Shown here: in pieces, positions 32,385-41,488 of the stretch
How the letters are laid out: each line of letters starts with the position of its first letter
Position numbering within the stretch: the stretch's first letter is position 1
Assembly (NCBI RefSeq): GCF_000834655.1
Contig: NZ_JXQQ01000119.1
Location: 124,001-188,000, forward strand
DNA from: Variovorax paradoxus
GTDB lineage: Bacteria > Pseudomonadota > Gammaproteobacteria > Burkholderiales > Burkholderiaceae_C
DNA: 64,000 nucleotides
Reading direction: 5' to 3'
Translations under genes and position numbers: made by a program
Notes under the pieces: model-generated
The model's input: only the letters and a program-made list of their open reading frames with translations
Databases searched by the model: none
What the model was told of the DNA's origin: nothing

Positions 32385-32588
32385 CTATGCGCAACCTCCA
32401 CCCGGTAGCACCTGATCCTCGAACTTGCCAACGCGCAGGCGGGCTGCGGTTTGCGTGGCATGCACGTAGCTCTGGCGCAGATTCGATTTCGACGACGGCA
32501 TGCCGAACCCACCGCCACACGACCACACGCGCACGAACGCCCGGCCCGATGCGGGTCGAATGTTGGTGAGGGTCAATGCGGTGTTCAC
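32385..32588 (-). CDS. Small hypothetical protein (GTG start)
   Basis: The product has 67 aa from a GTG at 32588 with AGGA about 7 bases upstream. It contains TNIRPASGRAFVRVWSCGGG and ends in VLPGGGCA, with two cysteines. A strong terminator follows 30 bp after the stop, which supports an independent transcript. It is divergent from the HTH gene at 32741 with a perfect dyad between them. No family recognised. Confidence 0.5.
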   Translation of the reverse strand: MNTALTLTNIRPASGRAFVRVWSCGGGFGMPSSKSNLRQSYVHATQTAARLRVGKFEDQVLPGGGCA

Positions 32589-32671
32589 GATGGGTCCTGG
32601 TCAAAAATTGCCGCTGTCGGCTGTCGAGGGTTGGAAAAAGAGGACGGCTTGCGCCGCGAATGAGCGCAACT

Positions 32672-32686
32672 GTAAATAGTGTTTAC
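32672..32686. promoter_or_regulatory. Perfect 15-bp operator-like dyad
   Basis: GTAAA-TAGTG-TTTAC is a perfect inverted repeat. It lies in the spacer between the divergent small gene (start 32588) and the HTH gene (start 32741). A likely reading is that the HTH protein binds it to control one or both. Confidence 0.5.
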
Positions 32687-32740
32687 TGGGACGTCAACAA
32701 CCGAGACAATCTTTTCTTGTCTTGTTGTTGTTTTTGAACA

Positions 32741-33124
32741 GTGCCCAATACCACCGTCGCGCGCCGTCGCAATGTCCTTGCGCTGCATCGCCGCTTTCTC
32801 GAGGGCGCCATTGCCGCCGGCCTGCCAGCCAAGGGGCTGGACCAGTCCTTCGCCAAGAAGATAGAAATCTCCCCCAGCATGTGGAGCCAGATCAAGAGCT
32901 CCCGGCCCATCGGCGACAACCTCGCACGGCAGATCGAGCGACATTGCGAGGTGGAGCCCGGCTGGCTCGACAAGGAAGACCGGCCTTCCGAAGTGCCCGA
33001 TGCGGCGGAAGAGCGCTTCCTCGCGGCAGCGCGTGAGGCATGGCGCGCGGCCAATGCCAAGGGGAAAAGGGAACTCAGCGGCTGGCTGAAGAAACACACG
33101 CAGGACGCCGACCCGCCCCCCTGA
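32741..33124 (+). CDS. Small HTH DNA-binding protein
   Basis: The product has 127 aa starting with GTG. Residues 30-75 (DQSFAKKIEISPSMWSQIKS, then NLARQIERHCEVEPGWLD) have the pattern of a Cro/CI-like helix-turn-helix, with a C-terminal EPGWLD motif common in such regulators. The last 40 residues are charged and helical. No clear ribosome-binding site lies before the GTG, so the message may be leaderless. It converges on the thioesterase gene with a 3-bp gap. Confidence 0.75.
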   Translation: MPNTTVARRRNVLALHRRFLEGAIAAGLPAKGLDQSFAKKIEISPSMWSQIKSSRPIGDNLARQIERHCEVEPGWLDKEDRPSEVPDAAEERFLAAAREAWRAANAKGKRELSGWLKKHTQDADPPP

Positions 33125-33127
33125 ATT

Positions 33128-33592
33128 TCAGCTCGCCAATGCGGGCACGTCACGCAGGATCGCCGCGCGCATGTCGTCGGGAATCGCAACCGCGCGATGC
33201 GTCTCGAGCGAGGTCGTGACGATCACCTGCTTCATCTGCATCCGCACTTCGCCGCTCTCGGCACCGAAGCAGCGTACCGCGAGCGTCATCGAGCGCGAAC
33301 CCAGCCGCTCCACGGCGAGGCCAAGCGTCACCTGATCGCCCATCCGGCTCACCGCACGAAAGTCCACCTCGAGCTTCACGGTCGGCAGCCCGATGTGGCG
33401 CTCTGCCACGAGCCCGTGGTAACTGAGGCCCAACCCTTCGTTCACCCAGTCTTCGATCAGCCCGTTGAGCATCACGAAGTACTGCGGATAGAACACGATA
33501 CCCGCCGGATCGCAGTCCGAAAACCGGATCAACCGAGGCCGCCGGAACTCCGCGCTCGCTGCCGCCAGGTCGACGTGGGTGGCGTCGCTCAT
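33128..33592 (-). CDS. Hot-dog acyl-CoA thioesterase (4-hydroxybenzoyl-CoA type)
   Basis: The product has 154 aa. The active-site loop RFSDCDPAGIVFYPQYFVML (residues 22-41) has the Asp of 4HBT-type thioesterases. The rest fits one hot-dog domain. It would hydrolyse an aromatic or aryl-acyl-CoA ester in the cytoplasm. It is the last gene of the 22-gene minus-strand block, 2 bp after the MarR stop. In the auxin setting it could recover CoA from stalled intermediates (inference). Confidence 0.88.
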   Translation of the reverse strand: MSDATHVDLAAASAEFRRPRLIRFSDCDPAGIVFYPQYFVMLNGLIEDWVNEGLGLSYHGLVAERHIGLPTVKLEVDFRAVSRMGDQVTLGLAVERLGSRSMTLAVRCFGAESGEVRMQMKQVIVTTSLETHRAVAIPDDMRAAILRDVPALAS

Positions 33593-33594
33593 GT

Positions 33595-34125
33595 TCAGCC
33601 CTCCTCGCCGGCCGTCTCGCCGCGCATCACATGCACGCGCAGCAAGCCGAGCTGGCTGTGCATCTGCTTGACGGTTTTCATGTCGAGGCCCGAGAACATC
33701 TCGAGGATCCACTGCTCGTGTTCGCTCGCCATCGTCTCGAAAGCGCGCCGCCCCGCGGGCGTGAGGCTCACGATCCACGCGCGCCGATCGTCGGGACTCG
33801 GCGCGCGCGCCACCATGCCTTCGCGCTCCAGCTCGTCGGTCAGCCCCGTCACATTGCCGCCGGTCACCATCAGGTAGCGCGACAGCACGCGCATCTTGAG
33901 CCCGTCCTTGTAGCGGTGCAGCTGCGCCATGTAGTCGAAGCGTGCCAGCGAGATGCCGAAGCGCTCGCGCAGACGGCGGCGGATCTCGGCCTCGATCTGC
34001 GTGGTGCTCGCAAGCATGCGCAGCCACAGCTTGAGCATCGCGTGGTCTTCGTGGCCCGCGCGCCCCTCGTGACCGAGCTCTTCGGCATCGCTCAATGCGG
34101 CATGCGAAGCGTCGTTGCGTGTCAT
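33595..34125 (-). CDS. MarR-family regulator at the end of the catabolic operon
   Basis: The product has 176 aa. It has a winged helix in residues 60-130 (FGISLARFDYMAQLHRY, MVTGGNVTGLTDELEREGMV, DDRRAWIVSLTPAG) with the dimerisation helices around it. MarR repressors are released by aromatic ligands. The gene overlaps the upstream SDR stop by 4 bp. Two MarR genes at the two ends of the locus match the published picture of Variovorax auxin degradation, where two MarR proteins (called MarR_50 and MarR_73) respond to the pathway. Which is which cannot be decided here. Confidence 0.9.
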   Translation of the reverse strand: MTRNDASHAALSDAEELGHEGRAGHEDHAMLKLWLRMLASTTQIEAEIRRRLRERFGISLARFDYMAQLHRYKDGLKMRVLSRYLMVTGGNVTGLTDELEREGMVARAPSPDDRRAWIVSLTPAGRRAFETMASEHEQWILEMFSGLDMKTVKQMHSQLGLLRVHVMRGETAGEEG

Positions 34126-34898
34126 GTCACTTCTCCTCCGGAAACCGAGATCGACTGGCCCGTGACCGATGCGGCGCCTTCGCCGCAGAGCCATCGCACC
34201 GCATCGGCCACTTCGGCCGGCTGCACGATGCGCTTCTGCGGGTTCACGCTGGAGAACTCCGCCAGCGCATCGGCCTCGCTGCGCCCGGTCTTGCCGACCA
34301 CGTTGGCGACGCTGTTGCGCAGGATGTCGGTGTCGGTGTAGCCCGGGCACACGGCATTCACCGAGATGCCCTTGCGCGCCACTTCGAGCGCGAGCGAACG
34401 CGTGAGACCGATCACGCCGTGCTTGGCCGCGGTATAGGCCGACACATAGGCATAGCCCTTCTGCCCCGCCGTGCTTGCGATGTTGACGATGCGGCCCCAG
34501 CCGGCATCGAGCATGTCGGGCAGCGCGGCCTGCGCGCACAGGAAGCTGCCGGTGAGGTTCACCGACAGCATCCGTTGCCAGAGCTCGACCGAGGTCTTGA
34601 GGAATGGCGCGCTCTCGGCAGCACCTGCGTTGTTGACGAGGATCACGATCGGCCCCCGCGCCGCACGCGCCTGCGCGAAGGCGGCCTGTACGCCGTCCGG
34701 GTCGGCCACGTCGGCTGTCGCCACGCCATGCCCGCTGCCGGCGAGCGAATCGGCCACGCGCTGGAGCGCCTCGCGGTCACGCCCCAGCAAGGTCAGCACG
34801 GCGCCTTCGGACGCGAGCGTGCGGGCGATCTCGGCGCCGATGCCGCGCGCAGCGCCGGTAACGAGTGCGTGGCGGCCAATGAGTAGATTTGATTGCAT
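34122..34898 (-). CDS. SDR-family dehydrogenase (3-hydroxyacyl/hydroxybutyrate dehydrogenase-like)
   Basis: The product has 258 aa. A complete classical SDR set is seen: GAARGIGAEIA (residues 16-26), VNNAGAAES, catalytic Ser in GRIVNIASTAG and AYTAAKHGV with Tyr and Lys, then the CPGYTDTDIL segment. Sequence style is that of 3-hydroxybutyrate or 3-hydroxyacyl-CoA dehydrogenases. It lies 95 bp after the ligase gene and overlaps the MarR start, so it is part of the operon. Confidence 0.9.
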   Translation of the reverse strand: MQSNLLIGRHALVTGAARGIGAEIARTLASEGAVLTLLGRDREALQRVADSLAGSGHGVATADVADPDGVQAAFAQARAARGPIVILVNNAGAAESAPFLKTSVELWQRMLSVNLTGSFLCAQAALPDMLDAGWGRIVNIASTAGQKGYAYVSAYTAAKHGVIGLTRSLALEVARKGISVNAVCPGYTDTDILRNSVANVVGKTGRSEADALAEFSSVNPQKRIVQPAEVADAVRWLCGEGAASVTGQSISVSGGEVT

Positions 34899-34993
34899 AC
34901 CTGAATGGTTTAGTTCTGAATCATTTTAGCGAGGTCCGATGGCCCGGACCGCCACTGCATGAAACGCCCCTTCGGGATCCGGCGTCGCGCCCT

Positions 34994-36580
34994 TCACGAA
35001 CGCAGCGGCCGGCCATCCCAGGTGTGCGGCCCCACGCCGCGCTCGCGCAGCTTGAACTTCTGCACCTTGCCGTTCTCGGTGCGCGGCAGGTCGGGCAGCA
35101 CGTCGATGTAGCGCGGCACCGCGAAGTAAGGCAGACGGCCCTCGCAAAAGCGCGACAGCTCCACCGGATCGATACGCTCGCCCTCGCGTGCGACCAGCGC
35201 GGCCATCACCTCGTCCTCCGCCAGCTCGGAGCGCACCGGATACACCGCGCACGACGCCACGCCCGGATGGCTCAGCAGGACCTGCTCCACCTCGAACGAG
35301 GAGATGTTCTCCCCGCGCCGGCGGATCGCGTCCTTGATGCGGTCGACGAAGCGAAACGCGCCGTCCGCATCGCGCACCACGCGGTCGCCCGTGTGGAACC
35401 ACAGGTTGCGCCACGCCTCGACCGTCTTCTCCGGCATGTTGAAGTAGCCGCTGGCAAAGGCATAGGGCTCGTCCGCACGCAGCAGCAGTTCGCCGGCCTC
35501 ACCGGGCGGCAGCGCCACGTCGTCTTCATCGGCCACGCAGGCCTGGAAGCCGGGTCGCAACCAGCCCATGACGCCGCCGCGCGGCGAATCGGGGGCGGTG
35601 GCGATCGCGAAGTTGGTTTCGGTCGAGCCGTAACCCTCGAGCAGCGACACGCCCGTGCGCGCCTTGAAGGCCTGCCCCGCCGCCGAGGGCACGCCGGGGC
35701 CGAGCCCGGTGCGCACGCGGTGATCGCGCTCGCCATCGCCCGGGGGCTGCGCGAGCAGGATCGGCACCATCGCGCCCAGCAGGTAGACCACGGTCGCGCC
35801 GCTCGCGCGCATCGACGGCCAGAAGCCCGACGCCGAGAAGCGCGATTCGAACACCACCTCGGCCCCGGTCAGTGCGGCCTGCGCGAAGGTGTTGAGCGCG
35901 TTGATGTGAAAGAGCGGCAGCGTGGTGCACAAGACGTCGTCGCGCCCGACGCCCAGCACCTCGGCGCTGTTCACGCCCCACCAGAAATACTGGGCATGCG
36001 GGCAGATCACGCCCTTGGCCGGCCCGGTGGTGCCCGAGGTGTAGAGGATGGCGAGCGGATCGCCCGGCTGCACCGCAGCGGGTGCAATGGCTTCCGAGCC
36101 TTCGGGGTAGTTCGAGACGCGCACATCGGCGGGCGGCTCCCCGGCAGCGTCGCCTTCGCCCACGACCCACACTTCGCGCACCGATGTACGCCCGAGGTCC
36201 GCAGTCTTCAATCGATCGAGAAAGCCGGCCTCGATCACCAGCAGCTTCGCCGCGCTGTTGGCCAGGAAGTATTCGATCTGCGGCCCCATCGACGCCGTGT
36301 TCACCGGCACGATCGACGCGCCCATCCATCCCGCGCCGAGAAAGGTTTCGAGAAATTCGATGCGGTTGCCGCACATCACTGCGATGCGATCGCCACGCGC
36401 CACGCCCGCCTGCACAAGCGCACCGGCACGCACCCCAGCGGCTTCAGCCGCGTCGCTGTGCGTCCACTGCCGCCCGGCAATCCGCAGCAGCGGCCGACTG
36501 CCGAACTGCGCCGCCTGTCGCTGCAGCATTGCTGGCAGCGTGCGCTGCGCCGGCGGCAGGGCGCGCACCTCACTCGTCAT
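34994..36580 (-). CDS. AMP-forming acyl/aryl-CoA ligase (second ligase of the locus)
   Basis: The product has 528 aa from the ATG at 36580, which overlaps the LivF stop by 11 bp. ANL-superfamily motifs are complete: ILYTSGTTGPAKGVICPHAQ (A3), YGSTETN (A5), WFHTGDR and a RRGENISSFEVE hinge, with the catalytic Lys in RTENGKVQKFKL. It would activate an aromatic or indolic acid to its CoA thioester with ATP. It is paralogous to the ligase at 49780. Confidence 0.92.
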   Translation of the reverse strand: MTSEVRALPPAQRTLPAMLQRQAAQFGSRPLLRIAGRQWTHSDAAEAAGVRAGALVQAGVARGDRIAVMCGNRIEFLETFLGAGWMGASIVPVNTASMGPQIEYFLANSAAKLLVIEAGFLDRLKTADLGRTSVREVWVVGEGDAAGEPPADVRVSNYPEGSEAIAPAAVQPGDPLAILYTSGTTGPAKGVICPHAQYFWWGVNSAEVLGVGRDDVLCTTLPLFHINALNTFAQAALTGAEVVFESRFSASGFWPSMRASGATVVYLLGAMVPILLAQPPGDGERDHRVRTGLGPGVPSAAGQAFKARTGVSLLEGYGSTETNFAIATAPDSPRGGVMGWLRPGFQACVADEDDVALPPGEAGELLLRADEPYAFASGYFNMPEKTVEAWRNLWFHTGDRVVRDADGAFRFVDRIKDAIRRRGENISSFEVEQVLLSHPGVASCAVYPVRSELAEDEVMAALVAREGERIDPVELSRFCEGRLPYFAVPRYIDVLPDLPRTENGKVQKFKLRERGVGPHTWDGRPLRS

Positions 36581-37301
36581 CGTGCGTGCCCCCGCCGAGA
36601 TAAGTCGCCTGCACGCGCGGATCGCTCGCCAGTTCGGCCGAGGCGCCCGAGAGCGCGATCTCGCCCGTCTCCAGCACATACCCTTCGTCAGAGCTCTCGA
36701 GCGCGGCGCGCGCGTTCTGCTCCACCAACAGGATCGAGACGCCGTCGTCCCGCAGCTTTCGCACGATGGTGAGGATGTCCCGCACGATGAGCGGCGCGAG
36801 TCCGAGGCTGGGCTCGTCGAGCATCAGGAGGCGCGGCGCGGACATCAGCGCACGCCCCACGGCGAGCATCTGCCGCTCGCCGCCGGAGAGCGTGTCGGCG
36901 CGCTGCGCACGACGCTCGGCCAGCCGCGGAAAGCGGTCATACACCGACTGCAGCCGCTTCTTCATCGCATCGCCGCGCAGCCGCTTGGCATAGGCGCCCA
37001 GTTGCAGGTTGTCGAGCACCGTGAGTTCACCGAACAGCTCGCGCTTCTCGGGCACGAGACAGAGGCCTCGCTCCACGCGTGCCTCCACGTCGAGGCCTTG
37101 CAGGTCTTCGCCCTCGAAGCGCAGCGTGCCCTTGCATGGCAGCAGGCCCATGGCCGCGGCCAGCAGCGTGGTCTTGCCCGCGCCGTTCGGGCCGATCACC
37201 GAGATGATCTGGCCCGGCTGCAAGTCGAGCGACACACCGCGCACCGCCTCGACCTGCCCGTACGACACATGCAGGTCGCCGATCTCCAGCATTGCGGTCA
37301 T
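36570..37301 (-). CDS. livF: Branched-chain-type ABC transporter ATPase (LivF)
   Basis: The product has 243 aa. Walker A GPNGAGKTTLL, signature LSGGERQ and Walker B RLLMLDEPSLGL are present. It lacks the extra helix insertion of LivG and ends YLGGGTHDDE, typical of LivF. The start at 37301 is preferred over a longer frame. Together with the LivH, LivM-LivG fusion and three binding proteins it makes one uptake system, here probably for an aromatic acid. Confidence 0.9.
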   Translation of the reverse strand: MTAMLEIGDLHVSYGQVEAVRGVSLDLQPGQIISVIGPNGAGKTTLLAAAMGLLPCKGTLRFEGEDLQGLDVEARVERGLCLVPEKRELFGELTVLDNLQLGAYAKRLRGDAMKKRLQSVYDRFPRLAERRAQRADTLSGGERQMLAVGRALMSAPRLLMLDEPSLGLAPLIVRDILTIVRKLRDDGVSILLVEQNARAALESSDEGYVLETGEIALSGASAELASDPRVQATYLGGGTHDDE

Positions 37302-37305
37302 TTCA

Positions 37306-37355
37306 CTACCCCCAAGCTTTTTGCTTCGTGTACTTCTCCTGCCCCCTGAAGGGGG
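37306..37355 (-). repeat. Dispersed intergenic repeat, copy 3 (minus orientation)
   Basis: On the minus strand it reads GCCCCCTTCAGGGGGC, then AGAAGTACACGAAGC and TTGGGGGTAG, aligning with 45751-45805. It fills the spacer between the LivM-LivG and LivF genes and abuts the livF start. Confidence 0.5.
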
Positions 37356-37383
37356 CCCGCGTCTTCGGACGGCCGTGCGGCGC

Positions 37384-39171
37384 TCATACAACGCTCCCCA
37401 GGTACGCCGCCTGCACACGCTCGTCCGCGCGCACCGCCGACGGCACGCCCTCCACGAGCTTGGAGCCGAAGTTCATCACCACCAGGCGGTCCACCAGTTT
37501 CATCACGAAGTCCATGTCGTGTTCGACGATCAGGATGGTCACGCCCTCCTCCCTGAGCTTGCGCAGCAGGTCGCCGAGTGCCATCTTTTCCTTGCGGCGC
37601 AGGCCCGCCGCGGGCTCGTCGAGCACCAGCAGCACCGGGTCGGCGGCCAGCGCGCGCGCGATTTCCAGGATGCGTTGCGTGCCCAGCGGCAGGCTGCCCG
37701 CGAGCTCGTGCGCGCGGTCGCCCAGGCCGATGCGGTCGAGCTGGCGTTGCGCCTCCTGCAGGATCTGCATTTCTTCCTTGCGGTCGAGCCTGAGGCCCGC
37801 CTTCAGGATGCCCGAGCGCGTGCGCGAGTGCGCGCCCAGCGCCACGTTGTCCAAGAGACTCATGTGCGGACGCAGCTTCACGTGCTGGAAGGTGCGCGCC
37901 AGGCCCAGCCGCGCCACCTGCCGCTGGGGCATGCCGGCGATGTCGTGGTCCAGGAAACGCACCTGCCCCGAGGTCATCGGCAGCGTGCAGGTCAGCAGGT
38001 TGAACATGGTCGACTTGCCCGCGCCGTTCGGCCCGATCAGCCCGACGATCTCGCCGGCCTTCACGTCGAAGCTCACGTCGTTCACCGCCACCAGCCCGCC
38101 GAAGCGCTTGACCGCGCCGTTCACCGACAGCACCTGCGTGCCGCGCGCCGGCAGTTGGCGATTCGGCAGCGGCTCGACCGGCGGCGCCTCGTGTCGCGAA
38201 GCGCCCTGCGCAACGCCGCGGCGGCGCGTCCAGCGCCGCAGCAGGCCCATCAACCCGCCGCGCGCAAAGTGCAGCAACAGGATGAAGAGCGCGGCGAAGG
38301 CCACGGCCTCCAGTTGCCCGGCACGCTGGGTGAGCATCGGCAGCACGTCCTGCAGCCCGTTCTTCAGCACCAGCACCAGCGCGGCGCCGACGAGCGCGCC
38401 CGCGAGCTGCCCGAGCCCGCCGGCCACCGCCATCAGCAGGTACTCGATGCTTGCGCGCACGTCGAAAGGCGACGGGCTCACGAAGCGGTTCATGTGCGCG
38501 TAAAGCCAGCCCGCCAGGCCCGCGAAGAGCGCGGCTGTCACGAACAGCGTGAGCCGCACGCGGTAGGCATCCGCGCCCACGCTCGCCAGCAGCGTCGCAC
38601 CGCCGCGCAACCCGCGAATCGCCCGGCCCGGGCGCGACTGCAGCAGGTTGTGGCTGAACAGGCAGGCCAGGCCCACCACCACCCAGATCAGGTAGTACAT
38701 CGACCGCGGATCGGCCAGCGACCAGCCCGCGACCTGCAGCGCCGGAATGTTCGACAGGCCCGTGTGCCGCCCGAGCGCATCGACGTTGCCGAACAGCATC
38801 GCGATCGACAGGCCCCACGCGATCGTGCTGAGCGGCAGGAAGTGCCCGCCGAGCCGCAGCGTGAGCATGCCGATGGTAAGCGCCGACAGGCCCGTGAGCA
38901 GCAGCGCGAACAGGAGACCGATCCAGGGCGACATGCCCTGCGTGGTCGTGAGCCACGCCGTCGCATAGGCCGCGATGCCCACGAAGGCCGCCTGGCCGAA
39001 CGAAGTCGCGCCGCCCACGCCGGTGAGCAGCACCAGCCCGAGCGCCACGAGCGCGCCGATGCCGATGTCGTTGAGCAGCGAGACGGTGAAGCTGCCCGCT
39101 ACCGCCGGCACCAATGCCAGCACGACGACCACCACGGCGATCCACATCATGCGTTTGCGGTTGCCGTTCAT
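37384..39171 (-). CDS. LivM permease fused to LivG ATPase
   Basis: The product has 595 aa. Residues 1-300 contain about eight membrane helices of the LivM permease, including the GVGGATSFGQAAFVGIAAYA loop. Residues 330-595 are a LivG ATPase with GPNGAGKSTMFNLLT, the LivG-specific insertion, LPLGTQRILEIARAL and VLLVLDEPAAGL. Fusion of permease and ATPase is known in this transporter family. The signature sequence LPLGTQR deviates from LSGGQ, which is common in LivG. The start overlaps the LivH stop by 4 bp. Confidence 0.92.
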   Translation of the reverse strand: MNGNRKRMMWIAVVVVVLALVPAVAGSFTVSLLNDIGIGALVALGLVLLTGVGGATSFGQAAFVGIAAYATAWLTTTQGMSPWIGLLFALLLTGLSALTIGMLTLRLGGHFLPLSTIAWGLSIAMLFGNVDALGRHTGLSNIPALQVAGWSLADPRSMYYLIWVVVGLACLFSHNLLQSRPGRAIRGLRGGATLLASVGADAYRVRLTLFVTAALFAGLAGWLYAHMNRFVSPSPFDVRASIEYLLMAVAGGLGQLAGALVGAALVLVLKNGLQDVLPMLTQRAGQLEAVAFAALFILLLHFARGGLMGLLRRWTRRRGVAQGASRHEAPPVEPLPNRQLPARGTQVLSVNGAVKRFGGLVAVNDVSFDVKAGEIVGLIGPNGAGKSTMFNLLTCTLPMTSGQVRFLDHDIAGMPQRQVARLGLARTFQHVKLRPHMSLLDNVALGAHSRTRSGILKAGLRLDRKEEMQILQEAQRQLDRIGLGDRAHELAGSLPLGTQRILEIARALAADPVLLVLDEPAAGLRRKEKMALGDLLRKLREEGVTILIVEHDMDFVMKLVDRLVVMNFGSKLVEGVPSAVRADERVQAAYLGSVV

Positions 39172-40223
39172 TGGTCCACCTCGTCTTCTTCCTCTTCGGA
39201 GTGCGCGGCCATGAGGGAGCGCAGCATGAGCACCGGTATGAGCAGGCTGAACACGATCACGTCTTTCAGCGCGCCGCTCCAGAACGAGGCGAAGCTCTCG
39301 ACAACGCCGACCGCGAGGGCGCCCACGGCCGTCATCGGGTAGCTCACGAGCCCGCCGATGATCGCGGCCACGAAGGCCTTCAGGCCGATGATGAAACCGG
39401 AGTCGTAATACATGGTCGTCACGGGCGCGATCAGCACGCCGATGAGCCCGGCCAGCAGCGACGCGCAGCCGTACGCCAGCAGCGCCGTGCGCACCGGCCG
39501 GATGCCGACCAGCCGCGCACCCACCCGATTGACCGCCGTGGCGCGCAGCGCCTTGCCGGCCACCGTGCGCTCGAACACCAGGAAGAAAAGTCCGCTCAGC
39601 ACGATCGCGGCGCCCACCATCAGCACCACCTGGCCACTGACGGTGAACCCGTCGCCCAGCGTGAACACCGCGCTCGTGAGGGGCGTGGTGCGCGAGCCTT
39701 CAGGACCGAAGAACAACAGGCCAAGACCCGACAGCAGGAAGTGCAGCGCGAGCGACACGATCAGGAGCACCAGCACCGACGCATCGGCAATCGGCTGGAA
39801 CACCACCCGCGCGAGCAACGGCGCGATCGGCACGACCAACAGCACGGCGACGGCGATGTGCACCGCCACCGGCACGCCCGGCCGCGCCGCAAGCCATGCG
39901 AGCACGCACGGGATCGCGGGCAGCACGCCCCACATCAGCACCGCCTTCGGAATGCGCGCGACCTCGCCGCGCCGAAGCAGGCTGCCGATCTCGGTCGCCA
40001 GCGCCAGCGCGGCGAGCACCACGACCATGCCGATCGTTGCCGGCACGCGGCCGGTCTCGAAGGCCGCGAGCGACAGCGCCGCGAAGGCCGCGATGTCGCC
40101 GAACGGCACGAACACCACGCGCGTCACGGAAAAGATCAGCACGAGCCCGAGCCCGGCCAGCAGGTACACCGCACCGTTGGCCAGGCCGTCGGTGATGAGG
40201 ATCAGCGCGACGTCCCACGTCAT
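39168..40223 (-). CDS. livH: Branched-chain-type ABC permease (LivH)
   Basis: The product has 351 aa with eight to ten hydrophobic helices. The typical LivH sequences GLANGAVYLLAGLGLVLIF at the N terminus and GCASLLAGLIGVLIAPVTTM near residue 255 are visible. The C terminus is an acidic EEEEDEVDQ tail. It is longer than many LivH proteins owing to an extra helical segment near residues 65-130. It overlaps the fusion gene by 4 bp. Confidence 0.9.
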   Translation of the reverse strand: MTWDVALILITDGLANGAVYLLAGLGLVLIFSVTRVVFVPFGDIAAFAALSLAAFETGRVPATIGMVVVLAALALATEIGSLLRRGEVARIPKAVLMWGVLPAIPCVLAWLAARPGVPVAVHIAVAVLLVVPIAPLLARVVFQPIADASVLVLLIVSLALHFLLSGLGLLFFGPEGSRTTPLTSAVFTLGDGFTVSGQVVLMVGAAIVLSGLFFLVFERTVAGKALRATAVNRVGARLVGIRPVRTALLAYGCASLLAGLIGVLIAPVTTMYYDSGFIIGLKAFVAAIIGGLVSYPMTAVGALAVGVVESFASFWSGALKDVIVFSLLIPVLMLRSLMAAHSEEEEDEVDQ

Positions 40224-40284
40224 AGGAAAACCTCAGGCATTGCTTTCATCTTCTTTCTTGTCTTCGTCGGGAACCGGGCGTTGA

Positions 40285-41448
40285 TCAAGGTGCGAGCTTC
40301 CATTGGCCGTTGTCCAGCTTGACGATCACGCGGGCGCGCTCGTCCACGCCGTAGAGGCTGCCGGGCTTGAAGCTGTAGACGCCGTGCGTGCCCACCACTT
40401 CCTTGGTGCTGAAGATGGCATCGCGCAACGCAACGCGGAACTCCGCGGTTCCCGGCTCGGCCTTCTTCATGGCGCGCGAGGCGGCATCGGCGAACACCAG
40501 CCAGCCGTCGAAGGAATAGGCCGAGAAGGCATCGCTGGTCGGCGCGTTGTTCACCTTCTGGAACACCGCGCGGAAATCGGTCGCGATCTTCTTGGTCGGG
40601 TAGCTGTCGGGCAGTTGCTCGGCGACGATCACCGGCCCGGTGGGCATCAGCGCGTTCTGCCCCGCTGCGCCGACCACGCGCACGAAGTCGGGGTTGATGA
40701 GGCCGTGCTGCCCGTACACCCCGCCCTTGTAGCCGCGCTCCTGCAGCGCAAGGAACGGCAGTGCGCCCGGCGTGCCGGCGCCGCCGGTCATCACCGCGTC
40801 GGGGCGCAGCGCCACGATCTTGAGCACTTGGCCGGTCACCGAGGCGTCGGCGCGCGCATAGCGCTCGTTGCTCACCACCTTGATGCCGGCGCCGGGCGCG
40901 GCCTTCATGAGCGCGTCGTACACTAGGTCGCCCCACGCGTCGGTGAAGCCGATGTAGCCCACGGTCTTCACGTTGTTGCGCTTCATGCGCTCGACCACCG
41001 CGTCGATCATCAGCTGCGTGGGCTGCGCGACCGTCATGACCCACGGGTTCTCGTTCGGATCGAGCAGGATGGGCGTGAGTCCGATCATCGGCGTCTTCGC
41101 GTCACGGCCGACCTGCGCCATCGCGATGGCCGCCGGCACGCCCGAGGTGCCCATGAGCACGTCGACTTTCTCCTCTTCGACGAGCTTGCGCGCATTGCGC
41201 CCGGCCGTGGTCGGGTCGGAGCCGTCGTCCAGCACGATGAGCTGCACCTTGCGGCCGTTGATCTCGGGCTTGTAAGCGAGCGCCGCCTGCATGCCCTTGG
41301 CATAGGGAACGCCCAGCGAGGAGTTCGGCCCCGAGAGCGACACGCTCAGGCCGACCTTCAGGTCGGCCGCGAATGCGCTCGCAACGCCACAGGCGGTGAG
41401 CGCCGCGGCAAGGGCACCGCGCGTCAGGGTCAGCATCAGGCTCTTCAT
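40285..41448 (-). CDS. Periplasmic LivK-type substrate-binding protein, third copy
   Basis: The product has 387 aa with a signal peptide (LMLTLTRGALAAALTACGVA, cleavage near AFA). The Peripla_BP_6 fold starts DLKVGLSVSLSGPNSSLG and ends VKLDNGQWKLAP. It is clearly paralogous to the products of 43299-44444 and 44479-45648. The gene lies next to the permease genes, so this copy may be the core receptor. In the Variovorax iad locus three such proteins are designated iadK (recalled nomenclature). Confidence 0.92.
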   Translation of the reverse strand: MKSLMLTLTRGALAAALTACGVASAFAADLKVGLSVSLSGPNSSLGVPYAKGMQAALAYKPEINGRKVQLIVLDDGSDPTTAGRNARKLVEEEKVDVLMGTSGVPAAIAMAQVGRDAKTPMIGLTPILLDPNENPWVMTVAQPTQLMIDAVVERMKRNNVKTVGYIGFTDAWGDLVYDALMKAAPGAGIKVVSNERYARADASVTGQVLKIVALRPDAVMTGGAGTPGALPFLALQERGYKGGVYGQHGLINPDFVRVVGAAGQNALMPTGPVIVAEQLPDSYPTKKIATDFRAVFQKVNNAPTSDAFSAYSFDGWLVFADAASRAMKKAEPGTAEFRVALRDAIFSTKEVVGTHGVYSFKPGSLYGVDERARVIVKLDNGQWKLAP

Positions 41449-41488
41449 GTCGTAGCTCCAGTGAGGATGGGTGGAAAGGACGGATGAC

